Shown: one piece after another, positions 1-10,600 of the stretch
Layout: each line of letters opens with the position of its first letter
How positions within the stretch are numbered: the stretch's first letter is position 1
DNA from: Owenia fusiformis
Taxonomy: Eukaryota; Annelida; Polychaeta; Sabellida; Oweniidae
DNA: 64,000 bases
Reading direction: 5' to 3'
Assembly (NCBI GenBank): GCA_903813345.2
Contig: CAIIXF020000003.1
Location: 25,437,248 to 25,501,247 of the forward strand
The notes under the pieces: generated by a model
What the model was told of the DNA's origin: nothing
What the model saw: the letters and a program-made list of their open reading frames with translations, nothing else
Databases searched by the model: none
Position numbers and translations under genes: made by a program

Positions 1-211
1 CCAAAAAGGCTTAGAAAGCCCCCTCCCCGGGTCCATTGTTAGCATTATAAGCTGTGACATCATCAGATGCTCAACAGAAATGTTTGCCTCTGAGACTCTC
101 ACTTGACAAATTCAATCGCGTTTAACACGCGGAATAGATTATCATAACACTTGAAATTACACAGACGTATTGAGCTCAGGGAACTTTATACACGTTGCTT
201 ATATTGTATCG

Positions 212-376
212 TTCACGCACGTCTGTCATGGTGAACGGAGTTGATTTGTGTTTGTGCTCATCCTCCATTTTTCTGTTTTTCGTCTGCGCATCATCACTGC
301 GCAGACGAAAAACAGAAAAATGGAGGATGAGCACAAACACAAATCAACTCCGTTCACCATGACAGACGTGCGTGAA
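212..376. repeat. Perfect 79-bp inverted repeat with 7-nt loop
   Basis: Left arm 212-290 and right arm 298-376 are exact reverse complements with the loop TCATCAC at 291-297. Symmetry breaks at 211/377. The arms are GC-richer than their surroundings. No terminal motif of a known transposon family is recognised. Confidence 0.95.
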
Positions 377-410
377 TGGTTCTATTTCCAAGGGTAATAG
401 AAATTGCAAT

Positions 411-460
411 TGTGACGTCAGCGGGCAATAGTTCAAATGTATATTCCCGCTGACGTCACA
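411..460. repeat. 15-bp inverted repeat with a CRE (TGACGTCA) in each arm
   Basis: Arms 411-425 and 446-460 are exact reverse complements around a 20-nt loop. Each arm contains the palindromic CREB/ATF consensus TGACGTCA. It lies in a PARP intron; regulatory function is only a possibility. Confidence 0.8.
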
Positions 461-650
461 TTTGGGGGAATATAACTTTCCGAGGGAAATAGTAAATCTA
501 TTTCGGAACACGTGACTAGGTATTGACCAATCAGGATTAGTGTTACATATTCGGTATATAATAAATGATACTATGTAGGTATTTGATATGCTTTGTATCT
601 TCACATTCATTTATATGTTGAATCTTTGATTTATTAATCTATATATGTAG

Positions 651-1362
651 GTTGCTCTGGGAAAGGAAAAACATTTTGAACAGTCCGAATACATGGAGCA
701 GGCAGCTACTGGGTGTCACAGCACTTTAGGGTTAGGGGCTAATATGCCCAACCCAACAGATGATGCGGTCCTCAACTCAGGTCTGTCGACAAATCAACTT
801 TTGAATCAGTTATCAAAAAATTACAAACTGGTGTTATATTTTTAAATTCTTCAGTTATGTTTTACTTAAGATATTTCTGATAAACATATTTTAGAATTTT
901 CATTAAAACATGTATACTGTATGTATACATAATATATGTCCTACCATGAATTGCTCTGTTTGACAAAAACACAAATAACCATAGCAACCACAACTTTTTA
1001 CAGATCATAGAACATTGCCCCAATGCATAGATATTTTTTATATTTTGTGAAAGTCTCAATAGAAAGAAATATTGGCAAGTACTAAAATGAGAACATTTTG
1101 CATGAACTTGTTAAATGACATGGAATTTTCTATTTTTACATTTTTTTATTTATTTATTTAAGCATCATTTGTAAACATAAAATATATGTTTTCAGGTGTG
1201 AAGATTCCACTAGGAAAACAGATTCACCGACCAACTCCCCAAGTTAGAAGTGAATACTGGAAGAAATATGGCTGCTGGCCTCTACAACAGAATGAGTACA
1301 TAGTTTACAATGAGAAACAGGTCGCTATTCGTTATATCGTGCAATTTAGGAACCAGTCATGA
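651..1362 (+). CDS. PARP-family poly(ADP-ribose) polymerase, last two coding exons (partial)
   Basis: This is the 3' end of an ADP-ribosyltransferase gene; the 5' part lies outside the window. Exons are 651-780 (acceptor after TAG at 650, donor GT at 781) and 1196-1362 (stop TGA at 1360-1362). The phase joins cleanly: 43 codons plus one base, then two bases. The peptide starts VALGKEKHF, a block typical of the clade with PARP1, PARP2 and PARP3, continues with HSTLGLG and KIPLGK, and has NEYIVYN near the end. In PARP1 the glutamate of that block is the catalytic Glu of the His-Tyr-Glu triad, so the active site end is intact. The tail after the last beta strand is short (ends QFRNQS), closer to PARP3 than to PARP1/2. 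The PARP2-versus-PARP3 assignment is inference. The upstream intron carries two inverted repeats. Confidence 0.88.
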
Positions 1363-1440
1363 ATATGGTAACCATTGGTAACCATGCTTTTATATTTTAG
1401 TACACTGGAATTATTGAGAGGGGCAATATATTTGTGCTGC

Positions 1441-1650
1441 ATAGTTCATAGACACACATTGTTGTGATGTCATAGACACACATTGTTGTGATGTCATAGA
1501 CACACATTGTTGTGATGTCATAGACACACATTGTTGTGATGTCATAGACACACATTGTTGTGATGTCATAGGCACACATTGTTGTGATGACATAGACGCA
1601 TATTGTTGTGAAGACATAGACACACATTGTTGTGATGACATAGAAAAGAC
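1441..1650. repeat. 24-bp minisatellite, about 8 copies, in the PARP 3' flank
   Basis: The unit is roughly CATAGACACACATTGTTG followed by TGATGT, repeated head to tail with the last three copies diverged. It lies about 80 bp after the PARP stop codon and so probably in the 3'UTR. Because 24 is a multiple of three it makes repetitive antisense reading frames that are not genes. Confidence 0.9.
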
Positions 1651-3045
1651 ACTCATAGTGATGTTGAGGTACAGCAATTGACACTCAGTAATTGTTAGTG
1701 ATGTACTTGTGTAAAATAGGCAGGTGAGCTTGTGGCAAGATTGTAATATATCTCATACATGTATGTAATTAATATTTGAAACTAATTATAATAAATGCCT
1801 TCATACTGATTATTGAACAGGTTAAAATTTCAATTGGTATAAGTTTAAAATAATTTACAAGTAATGAAGCACTATTGTGCACACTTCAAATCTGGACTGT
1901 ATAAAGGGTACATATTAAGAAAGTGCAAAATAGCCAGACGACTAGTACCATGATATGATGTTGAAATAGCAGAAAATTATATCACTGTCAAATTGGAAAG
2001 TTTGAAACAACCACATTCTATAGATTAATTCAGCTTCTGGGGGAGCTCCAACCTAAGATCTGATGCTGAAATATTTCATGATTCACTCTTAACATTTATC
2101 TCAGTAGGAAGGCAAGATGGCCACAAAATATTATAGTTTGTCAGAAGTGAAATTTAACATGTACTGAAAAACCTGTGAACGTGGAACACATTTGCTTCCT
2201 CATAATATATCTACAGAGGCTCATTTTCATTACTAGTACCTAAATGAAAACTGTTCTGCTTAAAAAAGGTGTTCCACTTTACAGGTTTTACTGTACATTG
2301 TGTGTATGCAAAATGAACCAAAAACGATGTGGTCTTTTTACCATGATCGTATAATAACTAAAATGTGAGTCTAAACCCATTTTGACTTTACAAAACTACA
2401 AAAAATATTATCTGGGACCAACTTACATGATATGAGTTGATAAGTGTTACTGAATGTGGTCAGATTGCAATATGGTCAGATTGTAATATAGTCAAATCGC
2501 AATATAGTTAGATGAGCATTGTTTTAATTAAATGTCCAACATGACTCAGAATGAATTAATGAATTGTAAATTTTTATTAAATTGTAAATATATTGTAGAG
2601 ATGTAGTATAGTGCAGAACAGTCGCCATTTCATTTTGTATATTCTTCCATATTTTTTGGAAATGTCATGTTCTATGTATCTTATAATGTAGGAATTGGTA
2701 ACAGAGTTGAATGACTGTATGTATGCATGACAGTATCTTAAAGCTGAATGTGAAATGTTCTTTTTAATTAAAGTGTCAGCAAAGGATAACTATCCAAAGG
2801 TTGAAATTGTTTCTATAAGGATATCAACATGTCCCATATGATCACCCATATTTGAGATATTAATCATGTACAAATTCTGAAGATGAACTGAAAAGAGGAA
2901 CATCCCATTTTTTTGAATGAATGAAAAAACTTTCAAAAATACATAGTATCTCATTAATTTGATCTACCTTTTACATACATGCAATGTTTTCAGATTAAAC
3001 TACGCATCTGGCATATCAAGCCTAAATATATAAGTATTGAAGGAG

Positions 3046-3235
3046 TAGTGCAGGACTAATCCAGTATGAATTTTATATATGTAGTTATAAATTAGTAGTT
3101 GAAGATATATGAATGAATAAATTAATAGTAATACAGTGCAGGACTAATCCAGAATGAATTTTATATGTGTTCGTAGTTGTTATAAATTAGTAGTTGAAGT
3201 TATATGAATGAATGAATTAATAGTAATCCAGTGAT
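3046..3235. repeat. Two-copy tandem duplication of about 90 bp
   Basis: Two copies share the blocks GTGCAGGACTAATCCAG, TTATAAATTAGTAGTTGAAG and AATTAATAGTAAT in the same order. The second copy has small insertions. No coding capacity. Confidence 0.8.
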
Positions 3236-5031
3236 ATGTATATTATATGAATAAGACTTTTTTAATCAATTTATTTAACCTAGGTCACAGGTGAATATAA
3301 CATTCTAGTACATGAGCATAAGTGAATATTTGCATATACACTGTCATGTGTGCCAATAATTGTTATTTATTAAATATTAAGATATAATGAAACTTTGACG
3401 TGTAGGCAAAACATTGAATGTAATGTGAAGCATGTAGTATCATAATTTATGTGAGCATCGAGAATTTATATAATTAATTCCATTAATTTGGAAGCATGCA
3501 GAATATTGAATTCTGAAGTAATGTAGAACTGGACTCATTGCATTGTGGACTGATCCTTCCTCAAAAACGTATTCTCCAACCTTTGCATGAGTTTCGCAAA
3601 ATCGAGTGCTAAGTTTAGGAAACAACCTGAGTGGAATGAATCATCCACAATGCATGGAGTCTTTGGCTTAAATTCTTTTCACACATTGCAAAATGTTTTC
3701 TACAAAATCACCTAAAAGATATGAAATCAATAGTAAAAGAACATATTTTCAATGTGCAAGGGTCAAATTGGAAAAGTATCAATTTCAATCTGTCAAGTTG
3801 TCACCTTGACAGCCATTCAAAAAATGACCTTGGGTGGATTATTGGTTCTATAATGCATTGCAGTTATATGAAACACTGTATTCAGATTGGCTGGAATTGG
3901 ACACACCTTACCTAAGCTATGTGTGAAAATCATATACATTAATGATATGTGAAATTCTATCATGTTTTCAATTTTACAAAATAAGCGATCGTTCGGTTAC
4001 CCTGATTTTCTATTTCCTACACTTATATTGAATAGGATTATGTGTAGGATTACATGTAGTTGTACATTGTTGTATTGTTAATTTGGTGCTTTTTACATTT
4101 GTTAATGATTTGGTATGAACATAACTTACATACACCCTCGTTAAATTAAGATATTTAATTAAATAAATATGTATACATGTACATGTTGTGGGTGTGAAAT
4201 CTTGTCAAAACCATAAATCAAGTGATACCAATAAATGTGTACAAATGTTTCAACTTTCAACAATTCCATAGCTGGTTTTGCATGTTTTCAAGGGCAAAAG
4301 CAGGATTAAACGTATTTCTTACTTTTTCTATTAATTCAAAAAAAAATGTAAAGACTTTCTAAATGATAAAAAATCCAGTGCCTTGGGAATCTTGAATTTT
4401 TGGCGCTACACATATTTTTCTTGTCACCAAGATACAAATTATAGGGAACCTTACTTTTTGTGAAGATATTTGATGGAATTTTTAACAAAAATTTGAGTAT
4501 ATTCAGAATGGGTCTTTCATCTTTTATTAAAAGTACACGTGTGTGTATCTCTCATGATAATTTATACAAATATGTCATTAGTTTTGATGAATCCTATCCT
4601 ATTTTAAAGAATTGTATACTATATATATATATATAAACAGTATACAATTATACATGTATAACTGATACCAGTAATAGAAAAGTATATCTGATATTTTTGT
4701 GTACTTGTATATTAGACTGTAGCCTCATTATGTAAATGAGAGTGTAAAATAAAGCAGAATTTTGCATCAATATAAAATATAGACTTTTTGTTGCATTGCT
4801 TGGTTACAATGATTTGCCAGCATGTACTGGATGTGTCTGTTTAGAATGTCAAATTTTACTCAATTCATCCTCAATAATTTACACCCCAAAATGTTCGAAA
4901 TTATTTGTTACTTGATATTCAAAGAATGTCAAGCTTTGGTAATTTCATAAGAGGTTTATATCTGTCCATTGGTGATGTGCAAGGTTCACAGGCTTCTCAT
5001 TACTGTATCATAAATTGAACATGTTAGAACA

Positions 5032-5285
5032 GACCTTTCCAATAAGCACTGCCACCTTTTGATACATCAAAGAACATATGATATATTGGCTAGATTGGTG
5101 ATGTCATAGATTGTACTTTTCAAAATTAGCAAAAAGTTAATGCAATAGGCCTAAATTTATCCTATATTTTGGTTGGACAAATTGCGACACATATGACCCA
5201 ATGATATCATCAATCTAGCCGATTTCTCATAGATTCTTTGATATTCTAAAAGGTGGCAGGGTTTAACATTTTATTGGAAAGGTCA
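5032..5285. mobile_element. MITE-like inverted-repeat element (254 bp)
   Basis: The left end, starting AGACCTTTCCAATAAGCACT, is the imperfect reverse complement of the right end, including the shared CTGCCACCTTTT and GGCTAGATTG blocks. It has no coding capacity, consistent with a nonautonomous DNA transposon. The family is not identified. Confidence 0.65.
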
Positions 5286-5306
5286 ATTCAGAATCAGAAT
5301 CCAATA

Positions 5307-5497
5307 TCACCCTATACAGACTGTGATATACAAAAACAAGCGGTGCGGATATAATGTGTGCAAGGTGTGGATATTAAATGTTGAATATAACTGAGTATCC
5401 AACATGCCTTGGTTCATGAAATATCACGAATTCAAATTCAAAAATGACTGTTAATATCCACACCACTTGTTTTTGTATAGCAGTCTGTATAGGGTGA
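5307..5497. mobile_element. MITE-like inverted-repeat element (191 bp)
   Basis: Terminal arms start TCACCCTATACAGACTG and end with the reverse complement. The similarity continues inward through ATACAAAAACAAG and a GGTG-GGATAT block for about 45 bp. It lies 21 bp from the preceding element and has no coding capacity. Confidence 0.7.
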
Positions 5498-5840
5498 ATT
5501 ATACCCCTGGAATATCTGTCAACGTCGCAATGGATTAATTGTCCTTTTTTAAATGTTGGTCAACAAGAAGAGGGCCATGAATTGAAATGTGTCCTGGCAT
5601 GGACAATTCTGGTTGGCTCAATGAGTCAAGATATTTCTATTAAACTTATAAGGACTGTAGGCAAAGCCATATTTAAAACAGCAAAGTCAAAGGGAAGCTA
5701 AATAGACATTTAGCTTGATAGACATTTAGCTTGAGGATCCATAATTTTGTGATATTTGGAGAAATGGAACATGGTCCAAATGCTCAACATAAAATATTCC
5801 TATATACATTATTTTATATTATTTGTATTATACATTATTT

Positions 5841-8355
5841 TCACACATAAACAGGGGTCTTTTTCTTCTTGGCAAATGTATCAGTGTCTATATCATCTTC
5901 AGAGTCGCTAGAGTCACTGTCTGAGCTTTGAGAGTATGCCCCAAGTCCAGGTAAGACACCTATCACTTTGGCCATGCCTCCATTTGATGATGTCACAGTT
6001 GAATTTTGTGATGTCACAGATGAATTGGTTTGTGTTACTGTGGAATCAGATGTGGCAGTTTCTGGATTTGTTGAATCTGTAATATATAAATAGACATGTA
6101 CATATAATATGATTCTTTGAGTGATTAAGAATGAATAAATTAGTTAATTGTCTTAATTAATGCTTCTTTTTCTGTGATTGGTTGGACACAGGTCACATGA
6201 CAAGATAAACAATGTGATATTCTCTTGGGTTGATTAGACTTCATTGGCAAATACCCAAATCTATCCAAATCTACCCAATTCATTTTTTAACATCCATCAT
6301 AGCTCTGATGCAACAAGGCATTAACACGCAAAATGTCACCCTCCCTCTGTCATTTGCTACAGACGCCAACCACCAAATGCTGTCCACAAAAGTTTGAGAC
6401 TATAACAATAACATAATGGCACCACTTATGACTTGGTAGTGACATAATAAAAACTTAATTTTGTATCATACCTGAACTTGTAGTTCTCTGTTTCTTTGAG
6501 TCTAGATTACTGGAGGAATCTGGCCTGAAAGTAAACCAAAGTTAATCCATATTGTGTAAAAAAGGATCAGAATTGACAAAATCTGTTTGTCATCAAATCA
6601 GTCAGTTTTGTGTAACATTTTGTTCTCTATCATAAACACTTCGTTCACTCGGCTCCCATTGGTCGGATCAACACAGTGAAGACTCAGCGTTTGAAGCTGT
6701 ACATCATATAATTGCAAAAATAGTCACAAAGTATAAGCTAAGGATCATTCACTTTATCAAAATCAAAACTCACTCAGTTTTCCTTTTCACAGCCCCAGCT
6801 AATAGTTTCTTCTGCGTCTCTTTCTTTTCTGTTCCCATTTGAGGCCTCGCCACTTTTTTCTCTGTTGATACTTTCGTTGTATCGGTTACCTTCGTTACCA
6901 TGGCCTCGTAAAATGGGTTAAGGAAATGAATTCTTTTTTGGGATGGTGTATAAAATGTCTATATGTTGTAGATGATTTCATTTGGAATTTTTTTCAACTA
7001 ATTTATACAGAAGTAAGTAGAGTATGTGCTGAGAAGAGGTGTTCACAAGACACAGATGTTCACTTGAGAGAGGTGTTCACTAAGATAGGTTTAACCGTAT
7101 ATACCAGATCATGGAATAAATTTCAACCTAGTTCATGTATAAAATCTGAATTATCATGCAATCTAGATAAAATAATACTGATTTTTCCCAAAAGGATATT
7201 TTGTATTCCTGTAATAACCGTTTCTCCTCTCTTTCTCTCCGCTCTTCAATTTCCTCCTGTTTTTGAGACACAAAATCTAAGAACTCCACTTCATCAGACT
7301 CTAGTCCTCTCACCATATTTTCTGTAAAAGAAATGGTATCTAGAAACTTCACAACACAAATTTGTTCTAGTCATCTAATTTATTTTGTATAAGATAACAG
7401 GTATCTAGAAACTTCACAGCATTCTTATTTCAAAGTCTAGAAACTTCACTTTTTCATTTTAAGTCCTCTGGTCATATCACAATCACATTTTTTGTATGTG
7501 AACATATATTTTACATCATCGTTCATGGGCGTAGCTAGCCATGATGCAGTTAAGGTATGGCAACTATAATATTATTAAGCTTACAAAATACATTTAAACA
7601 TACTTAATTTATGGGCTTCGTCATACTCTTCTTGCTTTGCAAGCTTATTGGCCTCAAGTTGGTCATACAAGCAACGTGGGTCAAATTTTTCTTCAGGTGC
7701 CTCTAAAAATACAGTAACACTAATTAATATACAGAGTGTGATGATTTGAGAATAAAAATACAAAACTTTGAATCTTTAGTTCAAGCAAAATCTACTTTGA
7801 TCTTAACTTCAAAATACTTTAATTTTTGATTTTTTCTATAACCATATCGAATGTTGGAACAATTAGCCTTGAGCAATCAAAAAATTCTTAAATAGTTAGG
7901 AATTTTCTGCTATGAAAGCCATGTAAACATTAAGTACACTATCTTAAATGCAGGCAATTAATCACTCCACCTCAAGCTTAGTGACCATAATGCTATACAT
8001 GGCCAATATTAGGTAATGTTAACTTTAATCTTTCCCCACTTTAAACATAAACATTCTCAGCTTTGAAACAAATAAAAAATTCAAAATAGATGATCTTCAC
8101 TCTCTGTTCCCCTAAAAAAGTATAACTACTGTATATTCTTAAGAGATTGTAATAATTAAGCACAATGAGCAGCCTATATATATCAAAAGCCTCAAAATCT
8201 TTCAGAAATTTAACCTTACCCATTGGCTCCTCTGGTTTTCTGACTTTCTCCCATTCTTCTTGTCTCTTTTTCTTTTTCTCCGCAATCTCACCCTCGGTCT
8301 CAAACTTCTTGAATTGTGGCATTGAGGCAGCTCCGTCAGATTCTTTGAAACTCAT
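5841..8355 (-). CDS. PSME3IP1: FAM192A / PSME3IP1 (NIP30-domain) orthologue, complete
   Basis: Six coding exons on the minus strand: 8355-8220, 7702-7604, 7321-7179, 6904-6774, 6524-6472 and 6076-5841. All phases join to 265 codons plus stop; the human protein is about 254 residues. Family hallmarks are the N-terminal RQEEWEKVRKPEEP block, the FDPRCLYDQLE and KNMVRGLESDE segments, LLAGAVKRK, and a C-terminal LPGLGAYSQSSDSDSSDSED serine/aspartate tract. The protein ends in a basic KKKK tail, a likely nuclear signal. The human orthologue is known to bind the nuclear proteasome activator PA28-gamma (PSME3); the acidic phosphorylatable C-terminus is the relevant region. The weakest joins are the exon 3 donor (GTATTA) and the exon 4 acceptor (GAG), so residues around codon 126 are less certain. 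Confidence 0.93.
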
Positions 8356-8675
8356 GTTTGTATGTGTTAAACAGTGTTCTTATCTATAAAAGATCAAGAA
8401 ACATCATGATATATCATGGAAATTCTTCCTTTTGATAATCAGAGATTGGTTTGACCTATCAGGTATTGAAAAGTAATGTAGGGCTGGATCAGCGTTCCTC
8501 ACAAACAATTTTTACAACGCATATCACTTTACTTTTCGATAGGTTTACAACAGTGATGGTGGTCTGTTCGGAGACATTTAAATTTGCTGACTGGATAGCA
8601 GATTTTGTTGTTAGCTTTCTGCAATCAGTCCCATGCATCCTAACATTCAGCAAGACTAGATCTGTTTCTGTTGCA

Positions 8676-8890
8676 TCCATGGTGTAGTGGATAAGGTGTA
8701 TCTGGCTTCTAATGCTAAGGTCCTGGATTAAAATCCAGTCTATGGCACAGATGCATGTAACTAACTTAACTAGATCAGATATACCTGGGAAGTGATAACT
8801 AGAGTGCAGCCTGCTACCTGTAAAAGTCTGGTGCTGGCAAAAGTCTTAGCCAGCATAAAGATACCAGTTACTGTTAGATTAATACGGGGA
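8676..8890 (+). mobile_element. tRNA-Arg(TCT)-derived SINE-like sequence
   Basis: Positions 8676-8746 fold like a tRNA. The acceptor stem 8676-8682/8740-8746 pairs at six of seven positions, the A box is TGGTGTAGTGG, the anticodon loop is CTTCTAA (anticodon TCT, Arg), and the T arm CTGGA/TCCAG encloses a degraded B box. The tRNA part continues into non-tRNA sequence to about 8890 that contains short inverted words (CTGGTGCTGGC, AGCCAGCA). That layout fits a tRNA-headed SINE rather than a working tRNA gene. The 3' end is not sharply defined. Confidence 0.6.
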
Positions 8891-10084
8891 ACTTTTTCCA
8901 TCTTACGAATACATAATATTCTATAACTAGGAGACCATGTATTCTACATGGTTTGTTTTCGAGGTTGGCCAATAGATGTCACTTGGTTCAAGTTCCTGTG
9001 AGTTGAACAATCACTGAATCAGAATGTAAGATTGAAAGTAGATGCAAAAGATCTAACAAATGACTAACATATATAGATATTTTTACTAATAATTGTAATA
9101 ATTGTAAGTTTGTATCAAAAATGAATCGTTTGTTACAAAAATAATGGGGCCCAATAATATTACAGTTTGTTCATTACACTGCTTCAAAGGCAACTAGTTG
9201 AACCTGAAAAATAAGAAATCTAAAGACTATTGTTAAAGTTAAAAAATTATAGCGTCACACTTATGTTACGTCACATCACGTCATAATCGGTGCGGAGAGC
9301 TGACGAAAATATTGACGAAATGTTGTGCCCATTTCAACATCAATATAACAAACAAAACACCACATTTACGTGTAAGTTATATACTCTTTAATTCAAATAA
9401 ATACTTGGGTTTACATGGAGCCCAATGTTTTGGTTGGATGGCTTATAGGGAATGAATAATAAGTGATGATTCAGCGACATGTTTTTTCCGGAGTAAATCC
9501 CCCCTTTTTAGCATTGGACCTCGTCTGGCCCAGATCTACGACGTCAGGAGTAGATAACTGGGCCAGACAGGTTTGGTTATCACTGTAAAAATGGATGTAA
9601 AAAATTGTAATTTTTTCTCTCATAATTATTCGATTTAGATCTGAACTTAGGTCCTTAAGGAATGATTAGACTACTTAACAACGTTAGTTCTATGATCTAT
9701 TGATTGGGGAAGCGGATAAACCGGTGCAACCAATTTCCTGAGCGAAAAATATAAAAGAAAGCAAACTACCTGAATGTTTCTGAAACAGCACTGCCAAACG
9801 TGTTTAAAATCCCTTTAAAATGTTTTGCTATAGCGAGCTCTAACAATAAAAATGCGAACGGTCTTACTTGTCGTTCGCAGATGGTGTTCAATCTTCAAAA
9901 AATGGGTCCAAATTTTGGGCAAACATTTTTCCCCAAAAAATATTTTTACAGTCATAACATGGGCTTCCAAACACGTACATTACTACTCACACACAACAAA
10001 TATCATAAAAATTCCGAACATACACTTCCCGTTTAAAAAATTTGTCGTTCGTACTTATTTTCTTTTAGCTGAGAAGGGGATTCC

Positions 10085-10143
10085 CCTTACGTCACAAAAA
10101 ATGCATCTTGGGAGTTTCAAAGTTCTCCACTTGTTCTGATGGC
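10085..10143 (+). promoter_or_regulatory. Probable RNF31 promoter and noncoding first exon
   Basis: A CREB/ATF-like TTACGTCA at 10088-10095 is followed by GCATCTTGGGAGTTTCAA from 10103, which resembles the ZNF143 promoter site. At 10144 there is a strong donor (GTAAGTA). An acceptor TTTTAG ends at 10565, 35 bp before the RNF31 ATG. A noncoding exon ending at 10143, spliced to the start-codon exon, is the simplest reading. It is inferred from motifs only. Confidence 0.45.
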
Positions 10144-10600
10144 GTAAGTAAAACTGTTTTATTCATGTTTTCCTGACTGAAGTATGAGTTAAATGTAAAT
10201 CATGTTTCTCTCCATACATTCTTCTTACTTGTAACGCGCTATGCAATGGAATCAAGTGGTAGTATTCATCTCTGAAGGGTTTAGAATTTCTTTCTAAAAA
10301 AATGAAAACAAAAAATGGCCGCCATTTCATTTTCATTTGATGTGTTATTTTCTTACCATCTTATGCAACAAAAGTAACACCCTAAACTAATAGTCTTAGC
10401 ATTGACATAGCCTTAGACATTGGCTCTTAAATAGTCGACGATCGCCTGAAATCAAACCTAAAAGCAAAAATATGTCATGTGACTAATCGACCTGTGATGA
10501 TTTTGACCCGGGATTTTGACTTCTCAGAAGTTGAAAGATTCATGTCGATCTGATTTTGATTTTAGGTTTATCAACAACTCTTGTTCCAAATTAAATCAAC

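Larger units (their letters stand above)
1..650. other. Intron of the PARP gene with two hairpin-forming inverted repeats
   Basis: No coding exon is visible here. The stretch holds a perfect 79-bp inverted repeat (212-376) and a shorter CRE-containing inverted repeat (411-460), described separately. The rest is AT-rich intronic sequence ending in the acceptor at 650. Confidence 0.6.
1363..5840. other. Spacer between convergent PARP and FAM192A genes
   Basis: This holds the PARP 3'UTR (candidate AATAAA near 1789), the 24-bp minisatellite, a tandem duplication (3046-3235) and two MITE-like elements (5032-5285 and 5307-5497). The remainder is AT-rich with no exon I can support. Confidence 0.6.
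8356..10600. other. Divergent spacer between FAM192A and RNF31
   Basis: Besides the SINE, it holds CRE-like words (ACGTCAC, CACGTCATAA) near 9267-9288, a partly palindromic stretch around 9520-9575 (TCTGGCCCAGAT and GGGCCAGA), and the probable RNF31 promoter and 5'UTR exon near 10080-10143. I see no further coding exon. Confidence 0.55.

Noticed and set aside
1397-1684. Two overlapping repetitive minus-strand reading frames of 88-95 codons
   Set aside because: They are generated by the 24-bp minisatellite (8 codons per unit, open in two frames) and have no splice or domain support.
8676-8746. A functional tRNA-Arg(TCT) gene
   Set aside because: One acceptor mismatch, a degraded B box and continuation into SINE-like sequence argue for a tRNA-derived element instead.
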